Source: Toxorhynchites rutilus septentrionalis
Lineage: Eukaryota > Arthropoda > Insecta > Diptera > Culicidae
Direction of reading: 5' to 3'
Length of the DNA stretch: 64,000 bases
NCBI RefSeq assembly: GCF_029784135.1
Contig: NC_073745.1
Location: 314,702,787 to 314,766,786 of the forward strand
The notes below the pieces were generated by a model. That model did no database searches and had not been told where the DNA came from. It was given only the letters and a program-made list of their open reading frames with translations. Position 1 is the first letter of the stretch. Each line of letters opens with the position of its first letter. Shown here piece after piece: positions 9,311 through 19,976 of the stretch. The position numbers were made by a program, and so were the translations under genes.

Positions 9311-10540
9311 CGAAATCATTTGGTTTTGCAGAGGGAATCGACTAGACACAATCATCGATGTCGCTATTCCACTGAACCAAAGTCTGAAGGAAACCACGAT
9401 CACAAAACTTGCATGTAGCGTCCATTTCAACCGTGAAACTCAAATAACCATGGGAGCTAAGGGAGGCCCCAAGAATCATTCCACACGTTCTCCCTGGAAC
9501 TGGAATTCTCCCGAAGACGCATCTGGAAGCACTAAAGGTGTTGAACATGGGAAGGAATTGACCGGCATCCAAAAGTTGTCAGTAATGTATTTCAACCATT
9601 TACATTAGTATGCGCAACTATTAATGTGTGAATTCCGGTGTCACATACATGAACTTGATAAAATATTGACAAGCAATTGACACTGGAATGCCTTATGGTT
9701 ACCAATATTACCATAAGGCATTCCAGTATAATTATTTACGATATTTGTGGAATACACTGACAATGTTGTTTTGAAAAATTATTTTTATTATTATTATACC
9801 CATTCTGGTAATTTTCCTTCCATAATTTAAATATTTTGTTGTCGTCGGTTAACATCGTCAGTGGGAGTATCAACAGAAGCGCAGAGACCCTTGATCCTCA
9901 AACTAATTCTAAAGTGGGTTCTTTTCAAATGGAGCCCAAAATTGTTTGTCGTGAGATGTGAAGAAAAATAGTAAAAGTTTCGCAATCCTATGTCCAGAGA
10001 CTGATTTGAGACACTAGTTGTGTCGCTATTGTCTTGTATGAGCTCTACGATAATTCTGGACAAGAATATCATACCTTGTTCGACCGGCATAGTGCCTGGG
10101 AAGGCCGCAAAATTAAGGAGACTGTAAAAGTGACGTTTTGATAACTGATGGAATCATGTACCAGATAATTTTTATTATATTTATATTTTTCTTCAATTGA
10201 AAAATGAAAAAACGGATGATTTTACTCTAACAAATCTAATGATTCCCGTGTTCAACTTAATAATCGCTACATAACGTTTTGAAACCTGTGAGCTATCGAG
10301 GTTCAATATTGCTGTAAATTTTAATTGTGCTTGACTATAATCTTCGAATTGTCCTCAACCTCTAAATCTTGGTTTTGAAATCTATGATCCTCTAACGTTC
10401 CTAAAGGACATTTGCCTTCTCAACGTAGTATTATTTGCGTTGTTCGAATTAGTAGTTAGATGAGATTTCTACGCCTAATAATACGTCTCGATTGTACTTT
10501 GAATGGTAACACGGAATAATTTTCTTCGATGAAAGATCCC
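9311..10540. other. Intergenic DNA, no convincing gene
   Basis: The plus strand from 9258 to 9608 is open for 116 codons, but it overlaps the mariner fossil and its translation matches no family I recognise with confidence; it may be transposon-derived. The rest is AT-rich without recognisable coding. A perfect hairpin at 9682-9727 is listed separately. Confidence 0.4.
9682..9727. repeat. Perfect 18-bp hairpin
   Basis: 9682-9699 (starting ACTGGAATGCC) is the exact reverse complement of 9710-9727, with a 10-nt loop. The pairing does not extend beyond 18 bp. It may be the terminal part of a decayed foldback element. Confidence 0.85.
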
Positions 10541-10614
10541 TCGGCCAGAACGGGATTCGAAACCGAAACTCCCATCACGATATGTGAGACGCTAGCCACT
10601 AAACCATGGGAGCC
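10541..10614 (-). mobile_element. tRNA-derived SINE head
   Basis: On the minus strand a tRNA-like segment has an A-box-like TGGTTTAGTGGCTAGCG and, about 35 nt on, a B-box-like GTTTCGAATCC. The acceptor stem does not pair, so this is not a functional tRNA gene. The promoter-like head of a tRNA-related SINE is the best reading; the body and tail of the SINE toward 10440 are not clearly delimited. Confidence 0.5.
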
Positions 10615-10881
10615 ACCGAAATAGCTCTTAGTCTGATTAGAATCACGAAACACCAGCCGACAAATATTATCTTTGTGAATCGACATCTCTGCGGGTTGTT
10701 CCGTAGTTTGATATTGTAGAAAAACAACTACAACAACAGCTTCTATTCGGTAAAGATAATAATTTGTTTAATGATATCTTCGAGCGAAACAAAGTTGAAC
10801 ACCAAGTCATTTACGCAACTGCCAAGTTGCTGATGTGTTCAAATATATCGCCATCAGCTTCTATTATCGTTGAATTTTACT

Positions 10882-12302
10882 ATGGAGATTGCGTTCGTTA
10901 TTTTAAGCATTATATTATTACTAAGTCCGCATGTGAATGCTAACCAAACATGTAAGGAAAGTTAGTGTTCGATATTTTTCAGAATAAGTTATGAACCACT
11001 AAGAACATGAATATTCCCCAGAGCGATACAGCATCGTCTGCTACTTGGCCAGCTGGTCCGTGTATCGGGACGGATTGGGAGCATTCAACATCACTGACAT
11101 AATACCATCGTATTGTACGCATCTCATCTACAGTTTCGCCGGACTGAACTTGGACGGTGGGATAGATTCCCTAGATTGGTACAACGATATCAACGTGAAC
11201 AGTTTGTATTCGTGGCGGCTTAATCGGTGGTAGATTTAGTGATAAAATATCTGTGGAATATTTCAGAGGGATACAATAGGATTATCGAACTCAAGGAGGA
11301 GAATCCTTGTTTGAAAGTATTGCTTGCCGTTGGTGGATGGAATGAAGGCTCGGAAAAATACTCTTTGGTAAGTGATGAGCACTCCAAAATTCTATAAGCC
11401 TACGAGAATAATTTTTACCCAAGATGGCGGAATCGGAGGACACACGAAATGCTTTCGCTGATCATGCGTTGAAATTTATTGTCCACTTTGGGTTCGATGG
11501 TTTGGATGTTGATTGGGAGTATCCTACGATGGTTTGTACTCTGAGATATGTGTTTGAAAGGTTCATTGATGTTATGAATTGTTTTATTCAGCGAGGTGGT
11601 CTACCCGATGACAAGAATAACTTCATCCTTCTTCTTGAAGCGTTACGTACGAAATTTCAACGCCGAAAGAAGCTCCTCTCCATTGCAATAAGCGGGTCAA
11701 CATCAATCATGGAAGCAGCCTATAACCTTACCGCCATCTGTAACATATTGGATTTTATCAACCTCATGGGTTATGACTATAGCCAGAAGAATAAATTAAG
11801 TATAGACGCGCCCCTCTATCCAGAATCTACTGCAAACCCCGATTCCGTAGATAATGCGGTTTCCTACATCCGTAAAAGTGGATGTCCGTTGGCGAAAGTG
11901 AATCTTGGTATTCCAACTATGGCCAAAACGTATACCCTTAAGCCTGCACACGTAGGGCGTTTGCTGCCGGGGGTTGATGCGAAAGGGCCTGGTCGTCCGG
12001 GACCTTACACTAAAATCAGTGGTGTTCTGGGGTACAATGAACTGTGCAGTATGATCAAAGAGGAAAAATGGAACACAAAGATGCTCTGGAACATTGGAGC
12101 TAAGATTGCTACCCAAGGCGACCAATGGGCGACTTTCGATGATGGAGAAACTGTTGCAGAGAAGGCAAAGTATGTGATTGGAAAAGGGCTGGGAGGGGTT
12201 ATGTTCTGGACAATCGATACGGATGATTTTCATGGCGATTGCCATAATAGGGTTTTCCCGATGGTTTTATCCGCTAACAGAGAGTTTCGTTATACTGTTT
12301 AA
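10882..12302 (+). CDS. Secreted GH18 chitinase (five exons)
   Basis: Coding exons: 10882-10960, 11022-11201, 11267-11367, 11424-11531 and 11592-12302, joined by GT/AG introns of 56-65 bp. The total is 1179 nt, or 392 aa. Residues 1-20 form a signal peptide. A GH18 barrel follows with SIVCYLASW near the start, the VGGW motif, the catalytic DGLDVDWEYP (D145, D148, D150, E152), LMGYDY, and the C-terminal WTIDTDDFHGDC. The acid/base Glu is present, so activity on chitin (beta-1,4-GlcNAc hydrolysis outside the cell) is expected. No linker or chitin-binding domain follows. The donor of exon 1 is taken as GTTAGT at 10961; the stronger-looking GTAAGG at 10952 would create an immediate stop. AATAAA lies 67 nt after the stop. 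The exact chitinase group was not determined. Confidence 0.88.
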
Positions 12303-12368
12303 TGGTTTTTGATATCACGTATCGTTAATCCTCTGTCATCATGACCAATGAAATATATTACTCTTATA

Positions 12369-12374
12369 AATAAA
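12369..12374 (+). terminator. Polyadenylation signal of the chitinase gene
   Basis: AATAAA is found 67 nt after the chitinase stop codon, in AT-rich sequence. It is the first such hexamer downstream. Confidence 0.6.
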
Positions 12375-12880
12375 CCAAGCGTTTTTCATTATCATTCGTA
12401 ACATAACTGTCCACATTGAAACTAATTTCGTGAGATATGTCTCAATCGTGCGCTCTAGATTCGTGTCAGTGGTTTACACACACGAGATTTTTTGCATATT
12501 ATCAGCTCGTTTCAAACGATATATGAATCATTGAGATACATTGATTAGCATAATATAGTACTGGAAGTGATAGCTGCTAGATTGCTTTTGAATGAAAACG
12601 GTAGTCAAAATTTGTGTGTTTTATTTTATTTAGTTTTGCGGCGTATCATGCGTACGTAATCCACCTGCGCTTTAGGTTTCGTTAGCCTTGAATCCAAATC
12701 GCATTCAAATGCACGTTTTCAAGGTGCACTAAATACTAATAAAAATTACGCAAGTAATACTACCTCGCGTAAATTATAGAACAGAAAATTTATGAAATTT
12801 CAATACTTGGTGAAGTCCATTTGAGAAAAATAACATAAGAAATAGAAACTACTTAAAATCACAATTTTTATTATAATAAT
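12375..12880. other. Intergenic, nothing recognised
   Basis: AT-rich sequence without long open frames or clear repeats; it separates the chitinase from a foldback element. Confidence 0.5.
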
Positions 12881-13259
12881 ACCAATTTAAATTACGGCCG
12901 ATTTTTTTTAAAGGGCGTGATCGAAATTATTGGTCTGTCTTTAGAAAAACACGTAGTTTAAATTCAGATGTCTGATTAAAATAAGATGTTTGACAAAGTT
13001 GCTGGAAAATTTATAAACTATTTAGGAAAAATAACATTTTATGTGCACTGTTAAAAATCTTACTCAAAAATTTAATTTATTATTAAAAAAATTGTAGATT
13101 TTTTTATATATATTTTTATGCTATTTTTTCTAAAAAGTTAAACTTTTTCAAACATTATATTTTAATCAGACATCTGGATTTGAGTTCCGATTTTTTTCAA
13201 AGATGAACCAATGACTTTGAGCACGCCCCTTTGAAAAAACAGTTGCAATTTAAATTGGT
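12881..13259. mobile_element. Foldback/MITE-like palindromic element, 379 bp
   Basis: The ends are a perfect 13-bp inverted repeat (ACCAATTTAAATT at 12881-12893, complement at 13247-13259). Pairing continues imperfectly inward: AGATGTCTGATTAAAAT near 12967 mirrors ATTTTAATCAGACATCT near 13158, and AAAGGGCGTG near 12911 mirrors a GC-containing block near 13222. No coding capacity. The family is unknown. Confidence 0.65.
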
Positions 13260-13479
13260 CATTTGATAGAAGAAATTGTGATTTTTGTTATCTTTCATCA
13301 TATGTACCAAGTTTCAATAAAATCGAAGAGGGTCGCGTTAAAATTTGTTGCTTTTCGGCTGATTGGCCACGGAATTGCTCTATAATAAAAAGTACGCTTT
13401 TTTCGAGTTGCATTTATACCCATGATGTTTTTCCCGAGTTAGAATATTTCTAGTAGGCTATTGTGACATGTTTAATCAC

Positions 13480-14298
13480 TTTTGTCTCAAATTCCGAACA
13501 CCATTTTTGTCACTGACTCATATTCCGGACACTTTTGTCTCAAATTACGAACAGCAAAAATGCAATTTTAAAGAAAAATCATAGCTTTTAAACTACTGGA
13601 CCGATTCATATGATGAGTATATCAAATTAAATTCAATTGGCTAGTCTATTCGGGAAAAATATTGGGCTCGCAAAAAAAATGGATTTTGTTTTTGTAATTA
13701 TTGATTGTATTTGTTGTTTTATAGTTCACATGGTTTCGGGACCAAGGGCGCTATATCGGTATAGATACCTGTAAATGATGTTAAAATGAAGTCTATAACT
13801 CAAAGAATGTCAGGGTATTGAATATCAAATTATTTATGACATTGAAGTTCAGTAAATTCACATTTAAAAATGAAGTGTTCGCAATTTGAATTATGCGTAG
13901 AAACTTGATTCATATTCCGAACACCAAGTTTAATGAAGATTCCTGCATAAAATATCATTTTATTTCATCCATTCATTGTAGATTCTTACCATTTCTAGCA
14001 TTTCACATGAAAACAATAAAACTACAAAAACTGAAAAATTAACGATGCTCGTTTTTTACAGAATTTGCAAACGCAAACATTTTATTATTGGTTTTGACTG
14101 TCATTTTTTTGCAAATGCTTAATACTATAAATTATAGGCTGTATCGATAACTGTAAATGATGTTAAATTGAAAGCTATCACCTAAAGAATTTCAGAGTTT
14201 TGATTAATCAATTATTTATGACATAAAAGTTTAGTAAATTTACATTTAAAAATTAAGTGTTCGGAATTTGAGACTGTTCGGAATCTGAGATAAAACGG
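13480..14298. repeat. Dispersed repeat with TCTCAAATTCCGAAC ends
   Basis: The left end carries TCTCAAATTCCGAACAC and the right end its reverse complement, GTGTTCGGAATTTGAGA (about 14257-14273). The interior has further copies of the same motif and no coding frame. The left 280 bp match the sequence at 63745-64000 closely, so it is a multicopy nonautonomous element. The class is unknown. Confidence 0.7.
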
Positions 14299-17260
14299 TA
14301 TTTCCTTCACGATGTTCCCTATCACGCGAGAATTATATGCGCTGGAGTTGCCATTCTAGTTAGTAAAATACTGGGTCATGCAGACTCAATCAAATCTATT
14401 TTTCAAGTGCCTTTTGCCTGAAAAAAAAAATTCTTGTAACTTTTTCCTCCATGTTGTCTGTGACACGCTTGAGTTTCTCAAAACAAACATCCTCGTTTGG
14501 CAATTACCGGTGCGAAAAAGAAAGTAGTAAAATGGTAACCATGATAACTATGACCGGTGCGAAGATGGGTTGCTATCCAAAATAGCAATGATTGAAGTCG
14601 TGAAATTACCACCGTTTATAGCAACTCACCGGTGGGGATGCTCTAATATGAGTGAAGCATGACAAAAAGTCCGTAAAAGTAAGATAAATAAGTTGGAAAG
14701 GCACTTGAAAGATACAGCAAGGTTTTGCATGATTTTGACGCTTGCTGAAGGTTGCAATTGTAAAAAATCGAAATGCTAAAGTTTATTGCAAAATGCACGT
14801 GGTCGGTTCTCTAAATTCGATGATTAATTTTTTTCCATACCTTCATTGGCACATTGTCCCAGAAAATCGGTTTTCGACTAAAAATGTTTCTCGAGATGAC
14901 ACCAGATCTCGACGTTTTGTGCATTTTTAAGTCATTTGGTACCGATTTTTTTTTCGATTTTCCAAATTTCATGTGCCCCCACTCAACGAGCTTGAAGAAA
15001 GTAATTTGAATAAAATATACAATTGTTCACGTATCAACCCGAAGCAACGAAGTTTTTTAACCCGTGCAGAGATCCGATTGAATGAAATTGCATTCATATC
15101 GAAATTTTAATTGAAAACTCGAGAGTTGCTAAACATATCCTTTTACAGTTCACGGCGAAAAAATTTTCGGAATGCCTTGGGACATTCGAACGTGAACATG
15201 AACGGAGAAATATTTTGACGTCTATATTCACCATTGTTTTCACGTTCACGTTCACCGAAGTCGGTGAACTATGGTGAGTTTACCAACATCTCGATTCCAC
15301 GGTGGAAATTTAGAATCGTTGTGAAATATTGAACTAATCCACTTTTATCAACATGAACCGCGTTTAAATGTGTTTTCCAACTAGAAAATGTTTCTTCCTA
15401 TCGTTTCAAGATGTTTTCCTCGCGTTTTATATATATATATATATGGATAAAAAAAATATTAACAAAAAAGTGTTTGTTCACGTTCACGGTCACGGGAACT
15501 CTAAACCTGTCTCAAGCTAAAACTTGGCACAGGTCATTTTTTGGGCCAATTAACAAAATGTACATGGTTGGTTTTTAAAATTCGATGATGATTTTTTTCC
15601 ATCACATCTATTGCCACCCTAGATCAGTTATATCCGGCAAACATGAAATGTTTCACGTGCCCAAATTTTTCGATCCGGATGGAGCCGGCAGTGCGAACAA
15701 AGCGTCGAATGTGGTTGCTTAACTTTTTTCGCCATTGCTGGTGCAAGTCAACTGATAAGGTCGTCGAAAATACGTAGGATTCAAAGAAAATTTGTTCCAT
15801 TTAATTATCTTTTACTCTCTTCGCCGTCCGAAATTACTACATTTTCTCAAAGCATACGTTGAATTCAAAAATCATAATTCGGTTTTGTTTCAGTTGCTTC
15901 GTACGATTCTTGTACAAGAGTCCACATGCATTTCAATCGTAGACTTTTAGATTCAATCTCAAAAGGTGTCGAAATGGTGTTGACATCTGGATACGATATT
16001 AGTTTGTATGAGGCCAACTATTCTCTATCAGATTAGTCGGCGCTAAGGCAGTTTTTAATTGCTAAAATTTGTATGAAATTTTTTTCTTGGCGTTATTTAC
16101 CTGCTAGAAGTTCGTTTTTCTGACCATTATTTGAACTATTTTCTATGAATTTTCAGATATTCTCACCAAAACTTACCATTATAATACAAAATTATCTTCA
16201 GACACAATTTTTGTATGATTTTTTTTCACTACGTGCAAGTAAAAGTGATTTTCATTTACATAGAGTACTAATTTAAATTGGGAATAATAATTTTTATTCA
16301 TAATTTTTAATATAAAAGCGTGTTCATTTCTTCTGCAAACCCATATTGTCATGCCCAAGGTTGCTAGAAGTATATCCTAAGATGGGCCAATTTGCTAAAA
16401 CCACTCTGCAGTCATCTTGGGAGTCTACTGTGTTTTGTTTGTGAACAAAACACGATACGCTTGTGAACAACCTTGCTTGTGATCAGTCTGTCTCGTTCAC
16501 GCTTCAAGCAAATAATTCCCCTTCTGCTTTCTTCCGTACTGTTTTCATATACCGCTCCCCTAACCAATTTAGTGACGAAACGGCCTCACCTAGTACCATA
16601 AACCCGTCTTGGTCATACCTACTCCCCCATTTAGCTTGAAGCCAGCGCTACACGATGCTACGAACACCCTCGAATGCTGGATGCTCGATGATTTGACGCA
16701 TCGTGTAGTCGACTGACGAGCTACGAACCTCCAATGTCGAGCGTCGAATATTCGCGATGGAAGGTAATCCGTTCGTTGTGGATTACCTTCCAACGCGAGT
16801 GGCACGAGTCAAAGGATTTTTGTCATTCGTTGATTCGGCACTCGATAACATTCGATACACCGCTACACGATTCGTCCGAATCTATCTTTGACAGATTGCT
16901 TTGTTTACAAGTTTTAGATGAAGGACCTATGAAATTGATTCATAAAATTCAAAATATTCGGCAAAATATTTTGCAGTTTAATAATGTTGATTTCAAGCAT
17001 TTTTAATTTACAGCCCGATATCAGTACAATTGCTACGGCAGCAATTTCAATACTCGCATCATCATCCAGTTTTCTAACGTTTTTGATGGTAAATAAAAAC
17101 AATAAACATTCGATCCAAATACTCGCCGAATGTTTGGACCGAGTGCATTGAATCGAACATTCACTTCACCGTGTAGCAGCACATTCGTCACAACATCTGT
17201 CGATTCATCGAGCCAAATGTTTGAGTCCAACATTCGAGTGAAACGTTGGACGAATCGTGT
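14299..17260. other. Long noncoding stretch with minor repeats
   Basis: No gene is supported. A roughly 45-bp imperfect direct repeat (14798-14843 and 15555-15602, sharing AAATTCGATGAT and TTTTTTTCCAT) suggests a decayed element. A TA microsatellite lies at 15428-15444. The part from 16640 to 17260 is rich in CGAA/TTCG motifs in both orientations and contains a hairpin at 16758-16792. Confidence 0.45.
16758..16792. repeat. Perfect 13-bp hairpin
   Basis: TGGAAGGTAATCC (16758-16770) is mirrored exactly at 16780-16792 with a 9-nt loop. It lies in a region of many short inverted motifs, so it probably belongs to a foldback-type repeat. Confidence 0.7.
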
Positions 17261-17261
17261 A

Positions 17262-18222
17262 CTGCCGTAATCTCGCAAAGTGACGCAAGCGCCAGAGGGA
17301 GAAATTTTCAGTACGAGACTGTTCGTAAAATTGGATGTATAATCAGCATACGCGTACATTTCGAAAATCTGATCTGTACAAATTGTGTACAATTGATTGA
17401 AAAACATTGCCATTGGCACGATTTTTGAAAAAATGCAGTTTTTTTTAAAGATATGTTACCAACGCCAGTTTGTTGAGGAAACAGCAAATTTTAATCGCTG
17501 TTTCCACAACCGATTGGCGCTCATCCACATGCCACCGTTGAGTGGAGCATGAGGTAGCATCAGAGAGAACACTTCTACACATTTTCCGTCTTTGTAGCAT
17601 GTGTCGAGCAGGCCAACGTAGTTGAGAACCCGATTGTAACAACTATCGACAGAACCTTCTTTTCCAATCCAAAATGCAATTGAAAACATCCGTGTTGAAT
17701 AAGATAATGCCGTCCGAAATTATCCGATGTAAAGCAAATACAGTTCACGCGAGGATGTTCTGAGTTCTGTTATAAGATGCGTTTCGATGGAGATTGTAGA
17801 AGAGTGCAGCTGTACAGCAAATCCGACATTTACCCTTCGAAACTCTCAGCTTCAATTCATCCGAAAGAGACATTGAGCAAGTGAGCTAAGTGAACATCGT
17901 CAAGATGCTTTGTCCCTTGATTGATGTTGTTATTTGAAATTTGTTGTCCCTTCTCGTTCATTCTATGCCATCAGAATGGATTAAAAATCACATCGCATCA
18001 GATTCAAATTACGTCACATTATAAGGGAAATGGCACTTGCGCCGCATCACTGTGGAAATGGCGCTTACGCCATTCCGTTTTCAAGCTTTTACGGGGTCAT
18101 TTTTTCACATTTCTATAAAACTTCGCAGTCGTTTGAAAGGATTTGGTATTCTTTATCGATCTATAACATAAAAAGTAATATGTCAATTTTGGCGCTTGCG
18201 TCACTTTGCGAGATCACGGCAG
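17262..18222. mobile_element. TIR element (MITE-like) with TA target site, 961 bp
   Basis: The first 32 bases, starting CTGCCGTAATCTCGCAAAG, are the reverse complement of the last 32 (18191-18222) with one mismatch. TA flanks both ends (17260-17261 and 18223-18224), which points to the Tc1/mariner superfamily. The short open frames inside show no transposase similarity I can recognise. Confidence 0.7.
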
Positions 18223-18756
18223 TATAGCGCCCGCATAAGCTTAAGCGTGGAAACACACTAGACGGCTATACCGCGCGATTTTCACAATGACAAGTCGCAG
18301 CAAGAGCTTGATGTAAAACACATTCAGCGGCTTTCGACGGTTTCACTATCCGTCATTATTATATTTTTATAGACGGATGCAAGACGAGTCTATAGTACAA
18401 GGTACAACTGTTTGGACAGTAAGCGGATAAGAGGGGCGGTACATAAAAACAGAATGATAGGAAACGGAAGAGGAGATGTTTACCTGAGCGAGAGGGAGAG
18501 AGAACTTGATCACAAACGTCTGAAATATTGCATTTCTCGACAATTTGGATGAAATACGATTATCCGCAGCTACATGACCAGTATGGCACGTATTGGCTCA
18601 CCTGAGAGTACATTTGTTATTGCTTGCTTTATTTTCACCTTTCAAAAACGCATTAACACTAATACTCTCACAAAACCGTTGCGGCGCATCATCTCCATGG
18701 AGCCACCGCAGCGAATGAGGAACCATACAACAGTGATTTTGGAACCTTATACTTAT

Positions 18757-19208
18757 GACAGACATACAGCTGTACTACCGTTGTACTTCGAAAATTGTAT
18801 GTCTGTCACCATGTACAGCGCTAGAACCATGCAAGCAACTCGGTACAATCGCTGTACCTGTACCGACCTATTTTACCGCTGTACATGGCTACAGTTGTAC
18901 TGTGCGCAGCGCCATAGACGGATAGTGGTGGGTAGCAAGACCAAATCGAATCAAAACACTTGGTAAACATTCTTTTCATTGACTTTCTCTTGAGTCAATA
19001 ACTCAGATTGGAAACATGATTGTTGTGTTTGATAGTTTAGACGCTAAATAAAAACCTTTTTAATTGAAATATGAGGTGAAAATTGGTCAATTTTCTGATT
19101 TTCAGTTTGACATGCGATACAATGCACAACCAAAGTATGTCTGTCATGCTACGGGGGTACCTGTACAACGCTGTACACGTACAACGCTAGTACAGCTGTA
19201 TGTCTGTC
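18757..19208. mobile_element. Compound palindromic element with GACAGACATACAGCTGTAC ends
   Basis: A perfect 21-bp inverted repeat marks the ends (18757-18777 and 19188-19208). Each end also has a closer mirror copy of GTATGTCTGTC (about 18797-18808 and 19134-19144), so the unit may be two small palindromes facing each other or a composite. GTAC and GCTGTAC motifs are strongly over-represented. No coding content. Confidence 0.6.
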
Positions 19209-19283
19209 CCTGGTATTACACACCCGCCCCGCCTTGTGTGTTTTATATCATACACATTCCATTATCGAGGCTACAGTGGATCA

Positions 19284-19476
19284 GAGGATCTACAGTGTAT
19301 TGTGAATGAGCCATGTCACACAGAGCGGGGCGGTTTTGGAAGCGAATTCAATTCGAGAAAAAAACCGTCGCGATATCTGCGGCGGCGAATCCGCCTAATG
19401 TGACATCAGCCTTAGGCAGATGTCATTAGGCAGAATCCGAATGACATGGCTCATTCACAATACACTGTAGATCCTC
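19284..19476. repeat. Perfect 35-bp inverted repeat upstream of VPS35
   Basis: 19284-19318 and 19442-19476 are exact reverse complements separated by 123 nt. A 33-bp block beginning GGCGGCGAATCCGCC (about 19382) is repeated directly near 19503 with one change. The structure lies about 500 bp before the VPS35 start codon and is probably a MITE. Confidence 0.8.
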
Positions 19477-19976
19477 CGCTGTGGTTTTACTCGCGGAATC
19501 CGCGGCGGCGTATCCGCCTAATGTGACATCAGCCTTACGGTTCTTACGCTAATGCCGTCAACACGGGTAGAAAGTTACTTCATTAGCTGATATTCCATCG
19601 ACCGACCCCTTGGCACCGACCGAATGACGTTATCCGAAAACAACATTCATACGAGAATTCATTCAGAGGTGACACACAAAACCAACACACATATCTAGAA
19701 GGGGAATTAAAGTTTTCGTCAAACTGCGGGCTGCGAATGTTATCGAATTGAAAAATATCGTCTGGAATTGTGGTTCATTTGTGTGAGCAAGTGATTGGTT
19801 CAATCAACTTCAGTTAGGTGAATTTGATTACTGCTAAATTGCAACCGTTCTCGATAGATTGTGAGCGATAAATCGCCTCTGTTTCCACCCGGAGCGACGG
19901 GGCAGAAATTAGCCAACCCGTCGATAAGTGCACAATCAAAACAGACACCCAGCCAGCAAAAGCACAGTGAAAGAAT
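19477..19976 (+). promoter_or_regulatory. Putative promoter and 5' UTR region of VPS35
   Basis: The 500 bp before the VPS35 ATG include a GC-richer stretch ending in the 5' leader. No TATA box or clear initiator could be assigned, so only the position supports this call. Confidence 0.35.

Noticed and set aside
9258..9608. 116-codon plus-strand frame as a gene
   Set aside because: It overlaps the mariner fossil in antisense and I could not match it securely to any family.
9682..9727. microRNA precursor
   Set aside because: The stem is only 18 bp and pairing does not extend outward as needed for Drosha/Dicer processing.
10541..10614. A tRNA gene on the minus strand
   Set aside because: A- and B-box-like motifs are present, but the acceptor stem cannot pair and the B box has an extra T; a SINE head explains it better.
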